From NCBI GenBank assembly GCA_023450335.1, contig JAEXHA010000104.1:1-8945 (forward strand): a DNA stretch of 8,945 nt, written 5' to 3'. Numbering within the stretch: the first letter of the stretch is position 1; every line of letters starts with the position of its first letter. Below, piece by piece: positions 5,258-8,945 of the stretch. The notes below the pieces were generated by a model. That model searched no databases. It was not told the origin of the DNA and saw only the letters and a program-made list of their open reading frames with translations. A program made the translations under genes and the position numbers. The stretch is from Actinomycetes bacterium. Lineage in GTDB: Bacteria; Actinomycetota; Actinomycetes; Actinomycetales; Microbacteriaceae.

Positions 5258-7039
5258 GTGTTGTCCCGCAGAACACCCACTGTCGCGCTCGCCGCAGCCG
5301 GCGCTCTTGTCGTCGGACTGCTGGGCGCAGCTCCGGCATCCGCCACCGCAGCCGAACCGTCGACGACGACGATCAACGGCTACCGCAACGTCGGCTACTA
5401 CGGCCAGTGGCAGGCCACCGGTGCTGCCGGCGCCACCCTGAAGAAGCTGTTCGTCGATGCCGACGCCGGCGCGAATCTGACGCACCTGAACTACTCGTTC
5501 GGCAACATCGCCGGCAGCCAGGGCGACATCGACGCCGCGATCGCCGACGGCACGCAGGGGCTGGACGACACCGCACCGTACACCTGCTTCATCTCCGACC
5601 AGCCGGCACCAGCCCCGGGTCAGACACAGACCGCCGGTGACGCCGACAGCGACTTCCTCCACCGGTACTCCGCCGACGAGTCGGTGCTCGGCGTCGCCGA
5701 CACCGCCACGCAGAAGCTCGCCGGCAACCTCAACCAGCTGCGCCAGCTCAAGCGCCTGTATCCGCAGCTGAAGGTGCACGTCTCGCTCGGCGGCTGGTCG
5801 TGGTCGAAGTCGTTCTCGCCCGCCGTCGCCACCCCCGAGCGGCGCGAAGCGCTGGCCGAATCGTGCATCGACCTGTGGATCCACGGCAACCTGCCCGAGA
5901 TCGACGGGCGCGGCGGCGACGGTGCGGCAGCCGGGATCTTCGACGGATTCGACCTCGACTGGGAGTGGCCCGGCGCCCCCGACTGGGCACAGGAGGTCGG
6001 CAATGCCGTCGACCCCGAGAACGACCGTGCGAACTTCCTGGCGTTCGTGAAGGAACTCCATGACCAGCTCGCCGAACTGACCGTCGATACCGGGCGTGAC
6101 TACGAACTGTCGGCGTTCCTGCCGGCAAGTCCCGGCGTCATCACTGCGGGTGGATGGAACGACCCGGCGCTGTGGGAGTACCTCGACTTCGGCAACCTGC
6201 AGGGATACGACCTGTGGGGCTCGTGGGGTGCGACCACAGGGCACCAGGGCAACGTCTACGGCGACCCGGCGTACAACTGGGGTCTCGGCCTCGACACCGT
6301 GCTCGCGTCCTACACCTCTGCGGGCGTCGACCCATCGCAGCTCAACCTCGGCCTCGCCGCGTACGGACACGGCTGGCGCGGCGCCGACCTCGAGCCGTGG
6401 CAGCCGGCCGACAGCCCGGCATGGGGTGAGGACGGCGCCGCGACGCTCTCGTGGGACAAGCTCAAGCTCAAGGCCCTCGACATCCACCACAACTACACCG
6501 CCGACGGCCATTTCAACGCGACCTATGGGTATGACCCCGAGACGCGTGAATGGTGGACCTTCGACGACCCGATCGCCGTAGCCGAGAAGACCCGGTGGGC
6601 CCTCGCGCAGGGGCTCGGCGGCGTCGACTTCTGGGAGCTCGCCCACGACGTGACCGCCGAACTGCCGGCGGTGTCGGCACGGGAGCTGCGGCGCGCGGAA
6701 CGGGGGCCTCTCGCCGGCGACGAGCTGACGGCATGTGCCGACGCCGAGCCGTGGCGCGCGACGACCACATACCGTGGGGGCGAGACGGTGTTCCTTGACG
6801 GGCGTGTCTTCCGGGCGCAGTGGTGGACCAGAGGCGCCGAGCCGGGGCGCTCCGCGTACGGTTCGTGGGAGACGGTGACCGCGTGCGGTGTGGATGCCGG
6901 TGCCCTGCAGCAGTGGTACCACGACACCGTCTACGACACCGGGGACCAGGTCATCCACGAGGGCGTGACCTACACCGCGCAGTGGTGGACGCGCGGCCAG
7001 GAGCCGGGCGCGTCGAAGTGGGGGCCCTGGCGGCGCTGA
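5258..7039 (+). CDS. Secreted GH18 chitinase with two C-terminal CBM5/12-like modules
   Basis: 593-residue exported enzyme cleaving beta-1,4-linked N-acetylglucosamine in chitin. Residues 1-32 are a Sec signal peptide: RR, a hydrophobic core, and an APASATA cleavage region. The GH18 barrel spans about 42-470 and shows SLGGW (176-180), the catalytic DxxDxDxE motif as DGFDLDWEW with Glu236 the proton donor, QGYDLW (315-320) on the substrate-binding side, and the late GVDFWEL Trp (459). Two small chitin-binding modules follow at about 499-537 and 553-591, each with the AQWWTRG..PG signature typical of CBM5/12; the second ends at the C-terminus. The two modules are separated by a short linker holding one cysteine. 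Expression is probably substrate-controlled through the palindrome at 5190-5206. The product would release chito-oligosaccharides for uptake; no transporter is in this window. The GTG start is kept, with TTG 5261 as a near-equal alternative. Confidence 0.95.
   Translation: MLSRRTPTVALAAAGALVVGLLGAAPASATAAEPSTTTINGYRNVGYYGQWQATGAAGATLKKLFVDADAGANLTHLNYSFGNIAGSQGDIDAAIADGTQGLDDTAPYTCFISDQPAPAPGQTQTAGDADSDFLHRYSADESVLGVADTATQKLAGNLNQLRQLKRLYPQLKVHVSLGGWSWSKSFSPAVATPERREALAESCIDLWIHGNLPEIDGRGGDGAAAGIFDGFDLDWEWPGAPDWAQEVGNAVDPENDRANFLAFVKELHDQLAELTVDTGRDYELSAFLPASPGVITAGGWNDPALWEYLDFGNLQGYDLWGSWGATTGHQGNVYGDPAYNWGLGLDTVLASYTSAGVDPSQLNLGLAAYGHGWRGADLEPWQPADSPAWGEDGAATLSWDKLKLKALDIHHNYTADGHFNATYGYDPETREWWTFDDPIAVAEKTRWALAQGLGGVDFWELAHDVTAELPAVSARELRRAERGPLAGDELTACADAEPWRATTTYRGGETVFLDGRVFRAQWWTRGAEPGRSAYGSWETVTACGVDAGALQQWYHDTVYDTGDQVIHEGVTYTAQWWTRGQEPGASKWGPWRR
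6815..6990 (+). repeat. Direct repeat from the duplicated chitin-binding module
   Basis: The 14-mer GCGCAGTGGTGGAC occurs at 6815-6828 and again at 6977-6990, a 162-bp (54-codon) period. It encodes AQWWT in each CBM5/12-like module and reflects an internal domain duplication. Confidence 0.8.
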
Positions 7040-7044
7040 TCCGC

Positions 7045-7096
7045 CGGGGAAAGCCCCGCCTGAGCGACGGCGCCGAGCCTGAGCGCGTCCGCTCAG
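7045..7096. terminator. Hairpins between the convergent chitinase and radical SAM genes
   Basis: The 53-bp convergent gap has two stems: CGGGG/CCCCG (7045-7049/7054-7058) around AAAG, and a perfect CTGAGCG/CGCTCAG (7079-7085/7090-7096) with a CGTC loop. The second covers the radical SAM stop codon (7093-7095). A second CCTGAGCG copy at 7059-7066 could compete for pairing. Being symmetric, these could end transcription from both sides; no T-tract is present. Confidence 0.4.
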
Positions 7097-8634
7097 AACA
7101 ATGTGGGCGCGACCGGCTGCGGCCGGGGGGTCGTGCGGAGGACCGGACCGGGGCGCGCCGGCCGGTTCTCCGCCTCCTCTTCCACGCCGCCGCCGAGTCC
7201 GTAGCGGCGCAGCAGGGGGCGCACGCGCGCGGAGAGCAGCTTCCGGTACCCCTGCGGGGCGCTCACCGAGGCGCCCGGATAGAGGCCTCGGTACACCGGC
7301 ACGAGATCCGGACGCTCACGCTCGAGCCATTGCCAGAACCATTGCTTCGCCCCCGGGCGCAGGTGCATCGCGCCGAAGACCACCCGCCGGGCACCGGTCG
7401 CGGCGATGCGGGCGAGGGTGTCATCGAGCATCTCGACCGAGTCGGTGAGGTGCGGCACGATCGGCATGAGGAAGACGCTCACCGAGAAGCCTGCCTCCGT
7501 CGCGGCACGCACCGTCTCGAGCCGCGCCGAGAAGGACGGCGCTCCCGGTTCGAGCAGGTGGCGCAGATGCTCGTCGGGGACGGCAATCGACATGGCCAAG
7601 CGGACCCGCACTTTCTCCCTGGCATCCACCAGCAGGGGAAGGTCTCGGCGCAGCAGCGTGCCCTTGGTGAGGATCGAGAACGGTGTCCCGTGCGAGGCGA
7701 GCGCATCGATGATCTTGGGCATGAGGCGGTAGCGGCCTTCGGCGCGCTGGTACGGATCGGTGTTGGTGCCCAGCGCCACCGGTTCCCCCCGCCACGAGGG
7801 CCGCGCCAGCTCGCGCCGCAGCACATCGCCGACATTGACCTTCACGACGATCTGGTTGTCGAAGTCGGCGCCGGAATCGAGGTCGAGGTATTCGTGCGTC
7901 TTGCGGGCGAAACAGTTGTGACTGACAACGCCGTTCGCGATGAAGTCTCCGGTGCCGGTGGTGATGTCGACCATGTCGATGTCATAGCCGAGGTCGTCGA
8001 TGGCGACGACCCGCAGGTCAGCGACGGTCTTGACCGCTATACCGCGGATATCTAGCTTCCTCATCATCGCGGGGAGCGACACTGCGGCGCCGACGCCGAA
8101 ACCCATGAGTCGGTTATTGACCGTCAGGTACGGGCGCTGTTCGCCTCCGGACATCGCCCCTTTGACGTGCTTCCAGCCGCGATCGGTGAGGAATCGATGG
8201 TCCGCGCTTGCGACGAGTTCGGTGCCGTCGGCGAGGCTGACGCGATAGGCGCGCTTTCGTGTGTGCCATTTCGCGAGCACGCGGGTGGCCCGATATCGAC
8301 GGTAGGCTCCGGATTTCTCAGTGCCGATGATCTCGTCGCCGACAGTGAGTTCTGCGAGACGTCGCATGCGCCCGTCACCCATGAGGATCTGCGTCTCAGG
8401 ATCCAGGCAGTAGACACATGCATGGCTGCAGCCACGGTAAGGGTTCACCGTCCAGTCGAACGGCATCGCCGAACTGCCCGGCACATGGTTCAGCGCCGAC
8501 TTCGCGAGCACCTCGTGGAACGTCATTCCCTGGAACTCGGGGGTAGTGACGCTGCGGACGAAACCGCCCATCGACTCGAGCCCGGGCAATGCGCCGGCGT
8601 CCTGCTCGCCGACCGTCTGTCCCTGCCACCGCAT
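7093..8634 (-). CDS. Rv2578c-family radical SAM protein, intein-interrupted precursor
   Basis: 513-residue precursor, about 348 residues after removal of a 165-residue intein, matching the roughly 340 residues I recall for mycobacterial Rv2578c. The extein begins MRWQGQ and contains DAGALPGL and FHEVLAKSALNHVP, then YRGCSHACVY, where C69 and C73 are the first two ligands of the radical SAM CX3CX2C [4Fe-4S] motif. The third is Cys241 (CFARKTHEY), directly after the intein. Further family segments are GTNTDPYQRAEGRY (289-302), SILTKGTLLRRD (320-331) and MPIVPHLTDS (390-399). The family resembles spore photoproduct lyase; its reaction is unknown to me. ATG 8634 is chosen because it starts the conserved N-terminus. 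The reading frame stays open 98 codons further, but that stretch is low-complexity Arg/Ala and overlaps the divergent gene. No Shine-Dalgarno is visible; TACTGT at 8639-8644 lies 4 nt upstream. The gene is convergent with the chitinase. Confidence 0.92.
   Translation of the reverse strand: MRWQGQTVGEQDAGALPGLESMGGFVRSVTTPEFQGMTFHEVLAKSALNHVPGSSAMPFDWTVNPYRGCSHACVYCLDPETQILMGDGRMRRLAELTVGDEIIGTEKSGAYRRYRATRVLAKWHTRKRAYRVSLADGTELVASADHRFLTDRGWKHVKGAMSGGEQRPYLTVNNRLMGFGVGAAVSLPAMMRKLDIRGIAVKTVADLRVVAIDDLGYDIDMVDITTGTGDFIANGVVSHNCFARKTHEYLDLDSGADFDNQIVVKVNVGDVLRRELARPSWRGEPVALGTNTDPYQRAEGRYRLMPKIIDALASHGTPFSILTKGTLLRRDLPLLVDAREKVRVRLAMSIAVPDEHLRHLLEPGAPSFSARLETVRAATEAGFSVSVFLMPIVPHLTDSVEMLDDTLARIAATGARRVVFGAMHLRPGAKQWFWQWLERERPDLVPVYRGLYPGASVSAPQGYRKLLSARVRPLLRRYGLGGGVEEEAENRPARPGPVLRTTPRPQPVAPTLF
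7915..8409 (-). other. Mini-intein (165 residues) inserted in the Fe-S cysteine motif
   Basis: In-frame self-splicing protein element. Block A is CLDPETQILMGDG with nucleophile Cys1 (precursor residue 76). Block B is GTELVASADHRFLT, with SADH in place of the usual TxxH. Block F is DMVDITTGTGDFIANG. Block G is VVSHN, with penultimate His and terminal Asn, followed by the +1 nucleophile Cys of the host. All expected splicing residues are present, so splicing is probably active. The linker between blocks B and F is about 70 residues without LAGLIDADG or other endonuclease motifs, so it cannot home by itself. By hand count its GC is about 63% (7921-8400) against about 69% in adjacent host sequence (7501-7860), consistent with horizontal acquisition. 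Confidence 0.93.
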
Positions 8635-8728
8635 GCGAACAGTAGAACACATGTATGAGTGCGGAGCAATACAGTATCGAAGATTCATCCTCGCCGTCGT
8701 TTCGCGGTGAGCGCGCGACAATGGACGG
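8635..8728. promoter_or_regulatory. Divergent promoter region of the radical SAM gene and the terminal membrane protein
   Basis: This 94-bp stretch is visibly more AT-rich than its surroundings. On the minus strand, two identical TACTGT hexamers (8644-8639 and 8676-8671) fit the TANNNT -10 pattern. The nearer one would give a nearly leaderless radical SAM mRNA, the farther one a leader of about 30 nt without a Shine-Dalgarno. On the plus strand GACAAT (8717-8722) lies 6 nt before GTG 8729, a leaderless-type placement. Confidence 0.4.
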
Positions 8729-8945
8729 GTGACGGAACCCGACCCGCCGCGCACCCGGCGATCTGCGGCGCCCGGGACGCGCGCGCTCGCACGGCATGCC
8801 CGAGCGCGACGCCGCGGCAGCATCTGGGTGGCGGGTGCGTTGGCGGCCGTCGTCATCCTCGGGTCGACGGTCGCTGTCACCGCGGCGATCACCGCGGGGG
8901 AGCCCCGGGCTGAGCGGGACGAGGTCACATCGCCCGGTTCGGTCG
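8729..8945 (+). CDS. Partial single-pass membrane protein, function unknown (runs off the window)
   Basis: The GTG at 8729 opens a frame with no stop to the end of the window, 72 codons. It starts VTEPDPPRTRRSAAPG, followed by a strongly basic stretch (ALARHARARRRGS). Then comes one hydrophobic segment of about 25 residues (IWVAGALAAVVILGSTVAV and on, residues about 33-57) and a charged EPRAERDEV region entering what should be the extracytoplasmic part. The positive-inside rule predicts a cytoplasmic N-terminus and an exported C-terminal domain. No Shine-Dalgarno is present; GACAAT six bases upstream suggests a leaderless mRNA. The preceding ATG at 8721 meets a stop after three codons. Without the C-terminal domain I cannot assign a family. 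Confidence 0.65.
   Translation, partial: MTEPDPPRTRRSAAPGTRALARHARARRRGSIWVAGALAAVVILGSTVAVTAAITAGEPRAERDEVTSPGSV

Noticed and set aside
5183..6958. A 591-codon open frame antisense to the chitinase
   Set aside because: It is the shadow of a GH18 gene with intact catalytic motifs; the antisense product shows no recognisable domain or start signals.
6820..8055. 411-codon plus-strand frame spanning the chitinase end and the radical SAM gene
   Set aside because: It overlaps two well-supported genes in other frames and shows only Arg/Gly/Ala-rich sequence with no domain.
8659..8913. 84-codon plus-strand frame near the right end
   Set aside because: It crosses the divergent promoter and is Arg/Gly/His-rich shadow sequence; the alternative frame from GTG 8729 gives a proper transmembrane protein.
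8635..8928. A 98-codon N-terminal extension of the radical SAM protein
   Set aside because: The extension is Arg/Ala-rich and unlike the conserved MRWQGQ start. It covers the intergenic region and the divergent membrane gene on the other strand. The ATG at 8634 fits the family N-terminus.

Overview
The window is high-GC DNA (about two thirds G+C throughout) with actinobacterial habits: GTG starts, -10 boxes of the TANNNT type placed right before start codons, an Rv2578c-type radical SAM protein, and a secreted chitinase with C-terminal chitin-binding modules. A soil or plant-associated member of the Microbacteriaceae (Microbacterium-like) is my best guess. That is inference from style and gene content, not from a marker gene.

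Layout, left to right. Positions 1-75 hold a large symmetric repeat. A TetR-family regulator (145-798, minus) is divergent from an alpha/beta hydrolase (874-1758, plus); the 75 bp between them carry two tandem palindromic sites 22 bp apart, the pattern of a self-repressing TetR gene that also controls its neighbour. Next comes a DEAD-box RNA helicase (2006-4144, plus) with a very long, highly repetitive Arg/Asp-rich N-terminal tail. A leader of about 205 nt precedes it and can fold into a three-way-junction RNA. A strong hairpin terminator closes the helicase unit. A class A beta-lactamase-fold protein without a signal peptide follows (4313-5131, plus), apparently read from a leaderless mRNA. 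Then comes a secreted GH18 chitinase with two CBM5/12-like modules (5258-7039, plus), preceded by a 17-bp palindromic operator. Convergent to it is an Rv2578c-family radical SAM protein (7093-8634, minus) interrupted by a 165-residue mini-intein. The last 217 bp begin an unidentified single-pass membrane protein that runs off the window.

The genes do not form one pathway. They look like five or six independent transcription units: a ligand-responsive regulator/hydrolase pair, an RNA-remodelling helicase under its own leader, a stand-alone serine hydrolase, a chitin-degradation gene under substrate control, and a metalloenzyme gene carrying an intein.

The two observations most worth following are these. 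(1) The intein sits inside the CX3CX2C iron-sulfur motif, so that its own catalytic Cys1 occupies the position of the third cluster cysteine before splicing. (2) The helicase leader has a nested multi-helix structure that begins at the predicted transcription start. I did not recognise a complete new multi-gene system here.
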